64,000 nt of DNA from Mycolicibacterium litorale (GTDB taxonomy: Bacteria; Actinomycetota; Actinomycetes; Mycobacteriales; Mycobacteriaceae): NCBI GenBank assembly GCA_002007745.1, contig CP019882.1:1736001-1800000 (forward strand), in the 5' to 3' direction. Positions 1-8,665 of the stretch are shown piece by piece (positions within the stretch are counted from its first letter, which is position 1; each line of letters begins with the position of its first letter). Under the pieces are notes generated by a model. It did no database searches and was not told the origin of the DNA. It saw nothing but the letters and a program-made list of their open reading frames with translations. Made by a program: the position numbers and the translations under genes.

Positions 1-471
1 ACCGTGTCTCCGGCGCCTGCGCCAGATCCCGCCCCGGCCAATGTGGCTGCGCCGGAGCCGGTCCCGCTGGCTGCGCCCGACGGGCCCGATATCGGCGCGG
101 TGACCGACGCCTGCCGGCAGTTCGGGGCGGCGCTGGACTTTGCGGCCACGAACTACGAGGACTTCGCCTACAACAGCGCCGGCAGCGGCAACGACGTGAA
201 CTACCAGGATCCGAACGTGGCGTCGTCCAACGTCATCGGTCGCACCGCCCTGCGCGAGGCCGCCTCCGCGGGCATGTCGGCCGCGTCTACGCCCGGCTTG
301 CCCGACGATGTCGCCGCTCCTATGCGTTCGTGGTCGCTACGTGCGGCAAAGTTGTTAGTCCTCATGGGGATTCGCGGTGGCGGTGATTCACTGAACGCCA
401 CGGCCAATGACATGAACGTCGACGCGAAGAATGCGCAGATGGCCTGTGCGCAGAACGGCGGACGCGCCTGA
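1..471 (+). CDS. Secreted mycobacterial protein of unknown function, 5' end cut by window edge
   Basis: The frame is open from base 1, so the true start and presumably an export signal lie outside the window. The visible 5' part is a Pro/Ala linker (residues 1-30), the type found just after a mycobacterial signal peptide. A folded domain follows, with two cysteines, one near residue 37 and one near the C-terminus, that could form a disulfide. I do not recognise a named family. A strong hairpin lies 50 bases downstream. The GTG at base 4 is an in-frame codon that could be read as a start, but no ribosome site can be checked. Extracellular location is inferred from composition only. Confidence 0.6.
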   Translation, partial: TVSPAPAPDPAPANVAAPEPVPLAAPDGPDIGAVTDACRQFGAALDFAATNYEDFAYNSAGSGNDVNYQDPNVASSNVIGRTALREAASAGMSAASTPGLPDDVAAPMRSWSLRAAKLLVLMGIRGGGDSLNATANDMNVDAKNAQMACAQNGGRA

Positions 472-520
472 TTCGACGGCTCGCCGCGCCGCCGGACCAC
501 AGCCGACCCCCGACAACAGC

Positions 521-554
521 GAATCGGCCCCCTTCTTGCGAAGGGGGCCGATTC
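521..554. terminator. Bidirectional intrinsic terminator between convergent genes
   Basis: A perfect 14-bp inverted repeat (GAATCGGCCCCCTT and its complement) surrounds a 6-base loop. It sits between the stop of the plus-strand gene at 471 and the stop of the minus-strand gene at 574. There is no long T run, which is usual for mycobacterial terminators. The perfect stem and convergent placement suggest it ends transcripts from both sides. Confidence 0.75.
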
Positions 555-573
555 TGTTGCTGGACTGTTGAGC

Positions 574-2061
574 TCAGCCGCCAGCGCCGCCGGCACCGCC
601 CTTGCCGGGCGCGGGGCCCAACGAACCGCCGCCCACGCTTCCGGGCTTACCGTTGACGCCGCCGCCCTTGCCGCCGTTGCCGCCCTTGCCGCCGTTGATC
701 GCGCTCGCGCCGCCGTCAGCTCCGTTGCCGCCCTTGCCGCTCGCACCCGTGGTCGGACTGCTTCCACCGGTGCCGCCGTTTCCGCCTGCTCCACCGCTGA
801 TGGCGCCGAAGCCACCGGTGCCGCCGGCACCGCCGGTGCCGCCGGTTGCACCCGCGGCGCCCTTGCCGCCGCTGCCGCCGGCCCCGCCGTTGTTGCCGCC
901 GAAGGCACCGTGACCGCCGGTACCGCCAGCACCGCCGGTGGTGGCGCCGGTCCCGCCGTCACCACCGGCTGCACCTGCGCCGCCGTTGCCGGTCAACCCG
1001 CCGGCCCCGCCGCTGCCACCGTTACCGCCGTTGCCGCCCGCTCCGGTGCCGGAAGCGCCGCCGCTGCCGCCGGTGCCGCCCACTCCGCCGTTGCCCGCGA
1101 TCGTGCCGCCGGTGCCGCCGTTGCCACCGGCACCGCCGTTGCCGCCGGTTGCGACGCCGGCTCCGCCGTTGCCACCGACCCCGCCGGCGCCGCCGGCCGC
1201 GCTGCCGTAGTACCCGCCGTTGCCGCCCGCACCGCCGTTGCCGCCGTCGGTTCCGGCCGCTCCGCCGCCGAATCCGTTGCCGCCGTTGCCGCCCGCGCCA
1301 GCGCTGCCGCCGCCGAGGATCGGCAGGCCGGCCGCGTTGCCGCCGTTGCCGCCGTTGCCGCCCGCGGTGCCCGCCGCCGTGCTGGCGCCGCCGTCACCGC
1401 CCTTGCCGCCGCTTCCGGCGAACAGCCCGGAGCTGCCGCCGTTGCCGCCGTTGCCGCCGTTGATTCCCTTGCCGCCGTTGCCGCCGCCGCCGCCGAACAG
1501 AGCGCCGGAGCTGGAGCTGCCGGCGAAAAGCCCGCCGTTGCCGCCGTTGCCGCCGTTGACGGTGGCATTCACGGCGTCGCCGCCGTTGCCGCCGTTGCCG
1601 AACAGCCCGGCGTTGCCGCCGTTGCCGCCGTTGTAGCCGTTGCCACCGTTACCGAACAGCAGACCGCCGGTGCCGCCGTTGCAGGCCGCACTCGCGCACT
1701 GGGTATCTGCCGCGCTGTAGCTGTATCCATTGCCGACGAGCAGGCCGCCGTTGGGGTGGTCGGCAGTGCCGTTGCTGATGAAGATCCCGACGAAATCAGT
1801 GACCGGATTGCTGGTCGCCGACGCCGACAGGCCGGCGACGCTTACCGACGAATTACCCGAGGCGGTGCGCAGGGTATTGCAGCCAGCCGCGCCGATCGGG
1901 CATTCAGCCGAGGCCAATTTGATTGCCGGCGAAGTGGTCTGCTTCGGTGCGTCGGTGGCGGCGAGCAGGAAACCCGCGCTGACCATCGCCGCACCGGCGA
2001 CGCCAGTCGTGACGAAGGCCGGCGTAGCCACGCGGGTCGATTTCTTGCGGTGTTTGGACAA
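574..2061 (-). CDS. PGRS-type glycine-rich repeat protein without a PE domain
   Basis: This is a 495-residue protein. The N-terminus has a basic stretch (SKHRKK) followed by a hydrophobic segment at about residues 13-35, which looks like a Sec signal sequence. Residues 40-135 are a non-repetitive region with two closely spaced cysteine pairs. From about residue 135 to the end it is almost pure GGNGG/GGAGG repeat, with a few GLLFGNGG-like and GLFAG-like interruptions. PE_PGRS proteins carry this repeat behind a PE domain, but no PE domain is visible here. The repeat probably forms an extended glycine-rich surface structure. Function is unknown. The six-frame overlap is high because the repeat codons are open on both strands; the minus frame is chosen for its signal sequence and PGRS translation. 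Confidence 0.8.
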   Translation of the reverse strand: MSKHRKKSTRVATPAFVTTGVAGAAMVSAGFLLAATDAPKQTTSPAIKLASAECPIGAAGCNTLRTASGNSSVSVAGLSASATSNPVTDFVGIFISNGTADHPNGGLLVGNGYSYSAADTQCASAACNGGTGGLLFGNGGNGYNGGNGGNAGLFGNGGNGGDAVNATVNGGNGGNGGLFAGSSSSGALFGGGGGNGGKGINGGNGGNGGSSGLFAGSGGKGGDGGASTAAGTAGGNGGNGGNAAGLPILGGGSAGAGGNGGNGFGGGAAGTDGGNGGAGGNGGYYGSAAGGAGGVGGNGGAGVATGGNGGAGGNGGTGGTIAGNGGVGGTGGSGGASGTGAGGNGGNGGSGGAGGLTGNGGAGAAGGDGGTGATTGGAGGTGGHGAFGGNNGGAGGSGGKGAAGATGGTGGAGGTGGFGAISGGAGGNGGTGGSSPTTGASGKGGNGADGGASAINGGKGGNGGKGGGVNGKPGSVGGGSLGPAPGKGGAGGAGG

Positions 2062-2229
2062 GGTCGGAAATCCCTTCGAAGAAGACGTTCCGCCGGTGAA
2101 TGCGGCGAGTTGTCACTGCGAGGGAAATCCAAGAAGACCACCCTTACCCCGGACTGGACCACACTTGGCTCGGGGCCGAACTTCGTGCAAACGCAAGTTG
2201 AACTCGAGCTTGCAAGACCATCGCCTGGC

Positions 2230-2685
2230 TTACTTGCAGAGTTCGGCGATCCGGTTGTTGGCGGCTTCGGCATCCCGCAGCCGGGCGCTCTGCTGCTCGT
2301 CGCTGTTCGGCACCCCGGCAAGGGCGTACATGGAGATGTCCTGCAGTCCGGACGCGAAAGTGCGGACCGCCTCGGCCAGGTCGGCAGGCGTGGCCGAGTC
2401 GAGGTGGGCGAGCAGGTAGGTCGCGCCCGCGGACATGGCCAGCCGGGCATTGGCGGCGACGCCCTGAATCGCCGCCGGATCGGCGCCGGGGTCACCGTGG
2501 GTCTGGAGCGACACCGCGGTGCTCACCGTCTGGAATGCGCTGCAGGTGGTGGCTTTCGTGTAGACACCCTGCGACTCGGGGGCGGGTGCCGCGGCGGGCG
2601 GCGACGGCTTGAGCAGTGCCCACCCTGCTGCCGCTGCTGCGATCAGCGAAACCAACAGGGCGGTGGGTGCGATCCAGCGCGGCAT
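2230..2685 (-). CDS. Small membrane-anchored or secreted mycobacterial protein, unknown function
   Basis: A 151-residue protein begins at an ATG encoding MPRW. An in-frame start ten codons further upstream is possible but lacks the typical signal layout. Residues 5-24 are a strongly hydrophobic signal or anchor segment, followed by an Ala/Pro linker. The remaining domain of about 115 residues is helical in appearance and has two cysteines, one at the start and one at the penultimate residue, that could be disulfide-bonded. No named family is recognised. It lies head to head with the small secreted protein at 2751, so the two share the 65-base gap as promoter region. It lies 168 bases upstream of the PGRS-type gene on the same strand. 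Confidence 0.65.
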   Translation of the reverse strand: MPRWIAPTALLVSLIAAAAAGWALLKPSPPAAAPAPESQGVYTKATTCSAFQTVSTAVSLQTHGDPGADPAAIQGVAANARLAMSAGATYLLAHLDSATPADLAEAVRTFASGLQDISMYALAGVPNSDEQQSARLRDAEAANNRIAELCK

Positions 2686-2750
2686 GCCGAAGATCCTATC
2701 CACTGACCCCAGCAAATTCCCGGGCGTAGGCTGTCGGAGAGAGGCAGGCG

Positions 2751-3047
2751 GTGATGACCATGGTGATGCAGCTGGGGGTGCGGGTTGCCCGGTTGACGGG
2801 CGTGGCCGCGCTCGCCTGGGCTGTGCTCGGACTCGCGCCGGCCGCCGCGGCCGATAGCTGCCCGCCGGGGCACGTCAACAACCAGTACTCGGGTCAGTGC
2901 TACCTCGAAGGCAGCGCCCCCACCATCAACGGTGTCCCGTGTGTTGCCAGCAATCTTGGCCTGTGCCAATCGTTTCGGCAGAACCAGCAGCCTCCCCGCA
3001 AGCCGTACACCTCGATCGGCGCTGCGGGGTGGGTCAGCTCCGGGTGA
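2751..3047 (+). CDS. Small secreted protein with four cysteines
   Basis: This 98-residue protein starts at GTG 2751, with ATG 2754 one codon later as an alternative. A purine-rich GAGAGAGG ribosome site lies just upstream. Residues 8-33 are a classic Sec signal peptide ending in an Ala-Ala-Ala-Ala-Asp cleavage region, leaving a mature peptide of about 64 residues. Four cysteines in the mature part could form two disulfides. The pattern resembles small mycobacterial secreted proteins, but no family can be named. Its last 14 bases overlap the end of the convergent SDR gene. Export is inferred from the signal peptide; the function is unknown. Confidence 0.65.
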   Translation: MMTMVMQLGVRVARLTGVAALAWAVLGLAPAAAADSCPPGHVNNQYSGQCYLEGSAPTINGVPCVASNLGLCQSFRQNQQPPRKPYTSIGAAGWVSSG

Positions 3048-3819
3048 CCGTCTTGGTGATCAGTCGCTGGACCCAGTTCGGCGTCACCTGAGACATCGCG
3101 GCGAACACCCTCGTCTGACGTCCGACCGGGTAGTGCACCTTGGGTAGTCGGCTTCGCCCGGAGTGAGTGGCGGAGTAGACCGCGGCGGCTACGTCCTCGG
3201 GCTTGAGGTTCACCCCCAGCGACTTCGTGCTGCCGGTCTCGACACCGTCGGTCATGGCGGTCTTGACGAACAGCGGCCACATCGCCAGCACTCGGATTCC
3301 GTGCCGGCGCCATTCGAGCTCGAGTGCCTCGGTCAGCGCGCGCAGGGCGAACTTGGTGGCCGAATAGGTGGCCAGTTCGGGCTGGCCGTAAATCGCCGAC
3401 GCCGAGCACATGTTGACCACCTGAGCTCCAGCGGTGTCCCGCAGATAGGGGAATGCGGCGTGCAGTCCGGCGAGCGCGCCGTAGAAGTTGATGTCGACCA
3501 TGAGGCGATGGGTGGCCAGCGGCACGTCGGCGAACGCGCCGGTGGTCAGCACCCCCGCGTTGTTGACCAGGATGTCGAGTTGTTTTGATTCGCCAGTGAA
3601 TTCGGCTAGGCATTGCGACCACTCGTCGGCGTCGGTGACATCGAGTCGGCCGATCACGATCTCTCCGCCGTGGTCGGTGATCTCGTCGCGCAGGACGCCC
3701 AGCCCACCGAGGTCGATGTCGTAGGCGCCGACCCGATAGCCGTGCCGCGCGAAGGCCAGGGCCGTCGCCCGCCCGATGCCGGCCGCGGCGCCGGTGATGA
3801 AGACGGTGCGCGTCGGCAC
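3034..3819 (-). CDS. Short-chain dehydrogenase/reductase (SDR)
   Basis: The 261-residue protein is a classical SDR, a cytosolic NAD(P)-dependent oxidoreductase of unknown substrate. The cofactor loop TGAAAGIG is at residues 9-16, a DV motif is near 60, NNAG is near 87, and a serine precedes the YSATK active-site tetrad about 15 residues later. The first codon is GTG. It lies one base after the stop of the 86-residue gene upstream, so translation is likely coupled. Together with the acetoacetyl-CoA synthetase it looks like the last gene of a three-gene minus-strand operon. An acyl-CoA or hydroxyacid substrate is possible from that context but not shown. Confidence 0.8.
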   Translation of the reverse strand: MPTRTVFITGAAAGIGRATALAFARHGYRVGAYDIDLGGLGVLRDEITDHGGEIVIGRLDVTDADEWSQCLAEFTGESKQLDILVNNAGVLTTGAFADVPLATHRLMVDINFYGALAGLHAAFPYLRDTAGAQVVNMCSASAIYGQPELATYSATKFALRALTEALELEWRRHGIRVLAMWPLFVKTAMTDGVETGSTKSLGVNLKPEDVAAAVYSATHSGRSRLPKVHYPVGRQTRVFAAMSQVTPNWVQRLITKTVTRS

Positions 3820-3820
3820 T

Positions 3821-4081
3821 TCAGACGACCTTCAGCGTGGGCGGTGCGATGTCGCGTTCCGCGGCGATTCGGGTGTTGGCCGCCGCCATCGCCGTGTCGA
3901 CCCGGGCGGCAGCAGTCTGGCAGGCGGCGGTCGCTTTGCGCCCCATCCCGTCGACGTCGTCGGCGGCGTTGCGCAGGTATGCGGTCACCGTCACCCGTAG
4001 CCGTTCGCCGGCGTACGCCAGCCGCTTGCGGAACCGGTCGTCGACCATCACGGTGATGTAGGGCAGTTCGAGCTTGATCAT
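3821..4081 (-). CDS. Conserved small protein of unknown function
   Basis: An 86-residue protein starts at ATG 4081 behind a GGAGG ribosome site. It has a short beta-like N-terminus (MIKLELPYITV), a basic middle (RFRKRLAYAGERLRV) and an alanine-rich helical C-terminal half. No signal peptide, metal site or cysteine cluster is visible except one cysteine. It lies between the acetoacetyl-CoA synthetase gene (49-base gap) and the SDR gene (one-base gap), so it is probably co-expressed with both. Function cannot be assigned. Its size and central position would suit an accessory or regulatory partner, but that is only a guess. Confidence 0.6.
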   Translation of the reverse strand: MIKLELPYITVMVDDRFRKRLAYAGERLRVTVTAYLRNAADDVDGMGRKATAACQTAAARVDTAMAAANTRIAAERDIAPPTLKVV

Positions 4082-4130
4082 GTGCGCCTCCGGAGTGCCG
4101 TTGTGTCGAATGTAGACGACCGGCCGGCTC

Positions 4131-6080
4131 TCAGCCGTCGGCCCAGCGGTGGGCCTGTCCCTGCTCGCGGTACCAGTCGATGAGGTCGGGGTTGTCGATG
4201 GACCGCGGGTCCAGCGACACCTCGGTGTGACCGGCCATGATCGCGGTCACCGGCACTTCCAGCTTCTTGCCGGTCCGGGTGTGCGGTATCCCGGGCGCTT
4301 CGATGACGTCGTCGGGTACATGACGCGGTGAGAGCTTAGTCCGGATTGCGGAGCGGATGGTGGCGACCAGCTCGTCGTCGAGGGAGCGGCCCGGCGCCAG
4401 TGTGACGAACAGCGGCATCCAGTACGCCCCGTCGGGGCCGTCGATCCCGAGCACGAACGCCTCGGCCACGGCGTCGATCCCCTCGACCACCTCGTAGATG
4501 TCGGCGGAACCCATACGGATGCCATGCCGGTTGAGGGTGGCGTCACTGCGGCCGTGGATGATCAGCGACCCGGTGTCGGTCACCGTCACCCAGTCGCCGT
4601 GCCGCCATACCTGGGGGGCCGGACCGTCGGCCCAGTGGTGGTCGAAATAGGCGGCACGATAACGGGTTCCGTCCTCGTCGTTCCAGAAGCCGACCGGCAT
4701 GGACGGCATCGGTGCGGTGATCACCATCTCGCCCACCTCGCCGATCAGTTCTTCCCGCTGCGGTGACCAACTATGAAGGGCCACACCGAGATAGCGGGTG
4801 GACAATTCGCCGGCAACCCCCGGCACACCGGCGGTGCCGCCCGCGAACGCCGTCACCACGTCGGTCCCGCCGCTGATCGAGGACACCGTGACGTGTGTGC
4901 CCACCTCGTCGTGCACCCAGTCGAAGAGGTCGGCCGGAAGTGGCGAGCCGGTGCTGCCGATCGTGGCCAGCCGATGCAGGTCGTGGTCGGTACCGGGATG
5001 CAGGCCCGCCTTGCGGGAGGCCAGCAGGTGGCCGGGGCTGGTGCCGAAATAGGTCACCTTCTCGTCCTGCAGCAACTGCCACAGCCGGTCGGCGTCCGGG
5101 TACAGCGGGTGGCCGCTGTAACAGACCACCGTCGCCCCACACATCAGCCCGGCGACCCGGAAGTTCCACATCATCCAGCTCAATGCCGTCTGCCAGAAGA
5201 ACACGTCACCTGGGCCCAAGTCCGCGTGCAGGGCAGCGGCCTTCAGATGCTCCAGGACGACGCCGCCGTGGCCGTGCACGATGCCCTTGGGCTTGCCGGT
5301 GGTGCCCGAGCTGAACAGCACCCACAGGGGGTGGTCGAAGGCCACCGCGGTGACCTCGAGGTCGACCGGCTCGGCGACCAGAGCACGGTAATCGTCACCG
5401 CCCAGCACCAGCAGATGGGGTGAACCGGGTAGCAGGGCCAGCAGGTCCTGGGTGTCGGCCCGCTTGTCGATCCACCGTCCACCGAGTCGGTAGCCGTCAG
5501 CGCTGAACAGCGCCTTGGGCTCCAACTGCGCCAGGCGGGCGGCGGCGCCCTGGGGGGCGTAGTCCTGGCCGCACGCCGACCACACCGCGCCGATCGCGGC
5601 CGTGGCCAAAAAGGCGACCATCGCCTCGGCGACATCGGGCAGGTAGCCGGCCACACAGTCGCCGGGTCCGACACCGAGCCTGCGTAACTCAGCGGCCACC
5701 GCACCGACTCGGCCTTCCAGCTCGGCCCAGCCGATCTCGGTGCGGCTGCCGTCCTCGTCGACACCGACGATCGCCGCGCCGGGCCGTGTCGCGTGCCGCA
5801 GGATCTGCTCGACGTAGTTCAGCCGCACGCCCGGGAACCATTGCGCGCCGGGCATCGAAGCGTCGGCCAGCACCGCCGAGTCACCAGGGCCGGGGCCGAC
5901 GTCCGCGCGGACATCGAAGTACTCCCAGACCGCGCGCCAGAACTGTGCCGGATGGTCGACCGACCACCGCCACAGTTCTGGGTAGCCGCCGTCCGGCGCG
6001 CCGTGCTGCGCAGCGGTGGTCCGGGCGAATCGCCTCCACTGGGGATCGGCGCCCTCGTCGGGCTCGTCGGCGTGCGGCAC
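4131..6080 (-). CDS. Acetoacetyl-CoA synthetase (acetoacetate-CoA ligase)
   Basis: This 649-residue ANL-superfamily ligase should activate acetoacetate to acetoacetyl-CoA with ATP and CoA. The N-terminal acetyl/acetoacetyl-CoA synthetase region (PELWRWS...FWRAVWEYF) is followed by the P-loop SSGTTGKPKG near residue 262. Further motifs are TIGSTGSPLP, the HGDWV...GRSD hinge and the C-terminal TRTGKKLE, which carries the catalytic lysine. The length is typical for acetoacetyl-CoA synthetases. The start is GTG 6080 because GGAGAGGAG lies six bases upstream; a 31-codon longer frame has no such site. It is divergent from the CoA-transferase and thiolase genes, which handle related intermediates. 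Confidence 0.88.
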   Translation of the reverse strand: MPHADEPDEGADPQWRRFARTTAAQHGAPDGGYPELWRWSVDHPAQFWRAVWEYFDVRADVGPGPGDSAVLADASMPGAQWFPGVRLNYVEQILRHATRPGAAIVGVDEDGSRTEIGWAELEGRVGAVAAELRRLGVGPGDCVAGYLPDVAEAMVAFLATAAIGAVWSACGQDYAPQGAAARLAQLEPKALFSADGYRLGGRWIDKRADTQDLLALLPGSPHLLVLGGDDYRALVAEPVDLEVTAVAFDHPLWVLFSSGTTGKPKGIVHGHGGVVLEHLKAAALHADLGPGDVFFWQTALSWMMWNFRVAGLMCGATVVCYSGHPLYPDADRLWQLLQDEKVTYFGTSPGHLLASRKAGLHPGTDHDLHRLATIGSTGSPLPADLFDWVHDEVGTHVTVSSISGGTDVVTAFAGGTAGVPGVAGELSTRYLGVALHSWSPQREELIGEVGEMVITAPMPSMPVGFWNDEDGTRYRAAYFDHHWADGPAPQVWRHGDWVTVTDTGSLIIHGRSDATLNRHGIRMGSADIYEVVEGIDAVAEAFVLGIDGPDGAYWMPLFVTLAPGRSLDDELVATIRSAIRTKLSPRHVPDDVIEAPGIPHTRTGKKLEVPVTAIMAGHTEVSLDPRSIDNPDLIDWYREQGQAHRWADG

Positions 6081-6297
6081 GCTGCTCCTCTCCGAGCATC
6101 TTCTGGTGGTGACCACCTGCGGTTGCTGCCGCCACCTGCCGGCGGACCCCAGTCCGCAGGAGCTGCTCACCACGGTCCGCCGGGACGGTTCGCAGGCGGT
6201 GCGTTCGCATCAGGGCACGCCGGAGAAACTACTCCACGCTCGCTGTGTCCGAGAAGCTGTTGGTCGTCACCGCGACCGTCATCCGTATGGTGATCGA

Positions 6298-7503
6298 ATG
6301 GACTCTGCTGACCGACCGGCGGCACCGCTGGCCGGCGTCACTGTCGTGGCACTGGAGCAGGCTGTTGCGGCGCCGATGTGCACGCGCGTGCTCGCCGACT
6401 TCGGGGCTCGCGTGATCAAGGTGGAGAACCTTGCCGGCGGAGATTTCGCACGGCACTACGACGATGTGGTCAACGGTCTGGCTGCGCACTTCGTCTGGGT
6501 GAACCGCAACAAGCAGTCAGTGGCCCTCGACCTCAAGACGGCTGCGGGCATCGACGTCCTGCATCGATTGCTCGACGGTGCCGACGCGCTGGTCTCGAAT
6601 CTGGCGCCGGGCTCGACGGCCAGGCTGGGCGTTTCACCGGAGCAGCTGCGGGAGCGACACCCCGACGTCATCGCTGTCGAGATCGACGGTTATGGCGCCG
6701 GTGGTCCGTTGTCCCACAAGCGCGCCTATGACCTTCTGGCGCAATCGGAGTCGGGGTCGTGCGCGGTGACCGGCCATCCCGGCATGCCGGCCAAGCCGGG
6801 GCCGCCGATCGCCGACATCTCCACCGGGTTGTACGCGGCGCTGTCGATCATGGCGTTGTTGCGTTCCCGGGAGCACGGCGGCGGTCGTGGTGGCGCGGTG
6901 AACGTGAGCCTGTTCGACACCATGATGGACCTGATGGGGTATCCGCTGACTTACACCCAGCACTCTGGCGTCGACCAGCAGCCGCTCGGGATGAGCTCGC
7001 CGGCGGTCGCGCCGTACGGTGCCTACGACACCGCCGACGGCCAGACAGTCGTGCTCGGCACCACCAACGACCGGGAATGGCAGCGGCTGGCGCGGGAGGT
7101 CATCGAACGTCCCGATTTAGCCGACGATCCGCGCCTGGCAGGTAACGCGGCTCGGGTCGCCCATCGAGCCGAACTCGATGAGGCGATTCAAAGCTGGTGT
7201 GTTCGCCACGATTTCGAGCACATCCAGAAGACGGCCGACACGGCCGGCATCGGCAACGCCCGATACAACCTGCCCAGCGATGTGGTGAACCATCCACAGC
7301 TGACCGCCCGCGACCGTTGGCGCACGGTGCAAACCACCAATGGACCGATCCGAGCCATCCTGCCACCGCCGATCATCGACGGCTACGAGCAGCCGATGGG
7401 TGCGGTGCCCGGCCTCGGTGAGCACACCGATGCCGTGCTAACCGAGTTGGGGTTGTCCGGCAACGACATCGGACGGCTGCGGGAGCAAGGCGTCATCGCC
7501 TGA
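6298..7503 (+). CDS. CaiB/BaiF family (class III) CoA-transferase
   Basis: The 401-residue protein belongs to family III CoA-transferases, which move CoA between carboxylic acids through an aspartyl-CoA thioester. The N-terminal block (LAGVTVVALEQAVAAP) is typical, the fold continues through VIKVEN and NRNKQSVALDLK, and the catalytic aspartate is in ADISTG. The start is ATG 6298; the frame stays open upstream, but that extension runs into the promoter of the divergent ligase. Sixteen bases separate it from the thiolase gene, so the two form an operon. The acyl substrate cannot be read from sequence. Formyl-, carnitine- or racemase-type relatives share the fold. Confidence 0.85.
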   Translation: MDSADRPAAPLAGVTVVALEQAVAAPMCTRVLADFGARVIKVENLAGGDFARHYDDVVNGLAAHFVWVNRNKQSVALDLKTAAGIDVLHRLLDGADALVSNLAPGSTARLGVSPEQLRERHPDVIAVEIDGYGAGGPLSHKRAYDLLAQSESGSCAVTGHPGMPAKPGPPIADISTGLYAALSIMALLRSREHGGGRGGAVNVSLFDTMMDLMGYPLTYTQHSGVDQQPLGMSSPAVAPYGAYDTADGQTVVLGTTNDREWQRLAREVIERPDLADDPRLAGNAARVAHRAELDEAIQSWCVRHDFEHIQKTADTAGIGNARYNLPSDVVNHPQLTARDRWRTVQTTNGPIRAILPPPIIDGYEQPMGAVPGLGEHTDAVLTELGLSGNDIGRLREQGVIA

Positions 7504-7519
7504 GACGACAGGAGCGACT

Positions 7520-8665
7520 ATGCGTGAAGCGGTGATCGTCAAGGCGGTCCGCACCCCGGTCGGTAAGCGGAACGGGGGACTGTCCGGCGTGCATGCCGCT
7601 GACCTGTCGGCCGCGGTTCTCGGTGCTCTCGTCGACCGGACGGGGCTGGACCCGTCCACCGTGGATGACGTGGTGTGGGGCTGTGTGTCCCAGGGCGGTG
7701 ACCAGTCCAGCAATGTCGGCCGATTCGCCGTGCTCGCCGCCGGCTGGCCGGAGTCTGTTCCGGCGACCACCGTCAACCGGGCCTGCGGGTCCAGCCAGCA
7801 GGCTCTGGACTTCGCGGCGCAGGCGGTGATGAGCGGCCAGCAGCAGGTGGTGGTGGCCGGCGGTGTCGAGGTGATGAGCCGCGTGCCGCTGGGATCGGCG
7901 CGGGCCACCGGCATGCCGTACGGGCCGAGAGTGCTGGAGCGCTACGACAACTTCTCGTTCAATCAGGGCATCTCGGCGGAGATGATCGCGCGGAGGTGGG
8001 GATTGTCTCGCACCCAGCTCGATGAGTACTCCGCCCGCTCGCACGAACTCGCCGCGGCCGCGCAGGACCGCGGCGCCTTCGTCGATCAGATCGTCCCCGT
8101 GCCGGTCGACGGCGCGATGGTCACCGCCGACGAAGGTATCCGGCGCGGCACGACGGCCGACAAACTCGCCACGCTCAAACCGGCGTTCACCGAGGACGGC
8201 GTCATCCATGCCGGCAACTCCTCGCAGATCTCCGACGGCGCGGCGGCGTTGTTGGTCACCAGTGCCGACTACGCCGCCGCGCAGGGCTGGACACCGATCG
8301 CGAGATACGTCGCCGGCGCGGTGGCCGGGGCCGACCCGGTGCTCATGCTCACCGGTCCCATCCCGGCGACCCGAAAGGCCTTGGCCAAGGCGGGCTTGGC
8401 GATCGGCGACATCGGTGTGTTCGAGGTGAACGAGGCGTTCGCGCCGGTGCCGCTGGCCTGGCTGTCGGACACCGGCGCGGACGCGGACCGGCTCAACCCG
8501 CTGGGCGGCGCGATCGCGCTGGGCCATCCGTTGGGCGGATCCGGTGCGGTGTTGATGACGCGCATGGTGCATCACATGCGGGAGAACAATCTCCGTTACG
8601 GCTTGCAGACGATGTGTGAGGGCGGCGGCACCGCGAACGCCACCATCGTCGAGCTCGTCGGTTGA
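7520..8665 (+). CDS. Thiolase (acetyl-CoA C-acyltransferase)
   Basis: This 381-residue thiolase cleaves or forms beta-ketoacyl-CoA. The acyl-accepting cysteine is C89 in NRACGSS. NEAFA is present, GHPLGGSG contains the catalytic histidine, and a second cysteine is in CEGGGTANA near the C-terminus. The start ATG follows an AGGAG site at eight bases. With the co-transcribed CoA-transferase and the divergent acetoacetyl-CoA synthetase, it would allow acetoacetate to be activated and split to two acetyl-CoA. A fatty-acid beta-oxidation role (fadA-type) is equally possible. Confidence 0.88.
   Translation: MREAVIVKAVRTPVGKRNGGLSGVHAADLSAAVLGALVDRTGLDPSTVDDVVWGCVSQGGDQSSNVGRFAVLAAGWPESVPATTVNRACGSSQQALDFAAQAVMSGQQQVVVAGGVEVMSRVPLGSARATGMPYGPRVLERYDNFSFNQGISAEMIARRWGLSRTQLDEYSARSHELAAAAQDRGAFVDQIVPVPVDGAMVTADEGIRRGTTADKLATLKPAFTEDGVIHAGNSSQISDGAAALLVTSADYAAAQGWTPIARYVAGAVAGADPVLMLTGPIPATRKALAKAGLAIGDIGVFEVNEAFAPVPLAWLSDTGADADRLNPLGGAIALGHPLGGSGAVLMTRMVHHMRENNLRYGLQTMCEGGGTANATIVELVG

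Noticed and set aside
568..2706. A plus-strand open frame of 712 codons across the PGRS gene
   Set aside because: Composition is an Ala/Val/Thr artefact of glycine codons read in reverse. It has no signal peptide and crosses the promoter and the next gene.
4131..6173. Longer acetoacetyl-CoA synthetase start at 6173
   Set aside because: GTG 6080 has a strong GGAGAGGAG site and gives the family's normal length.
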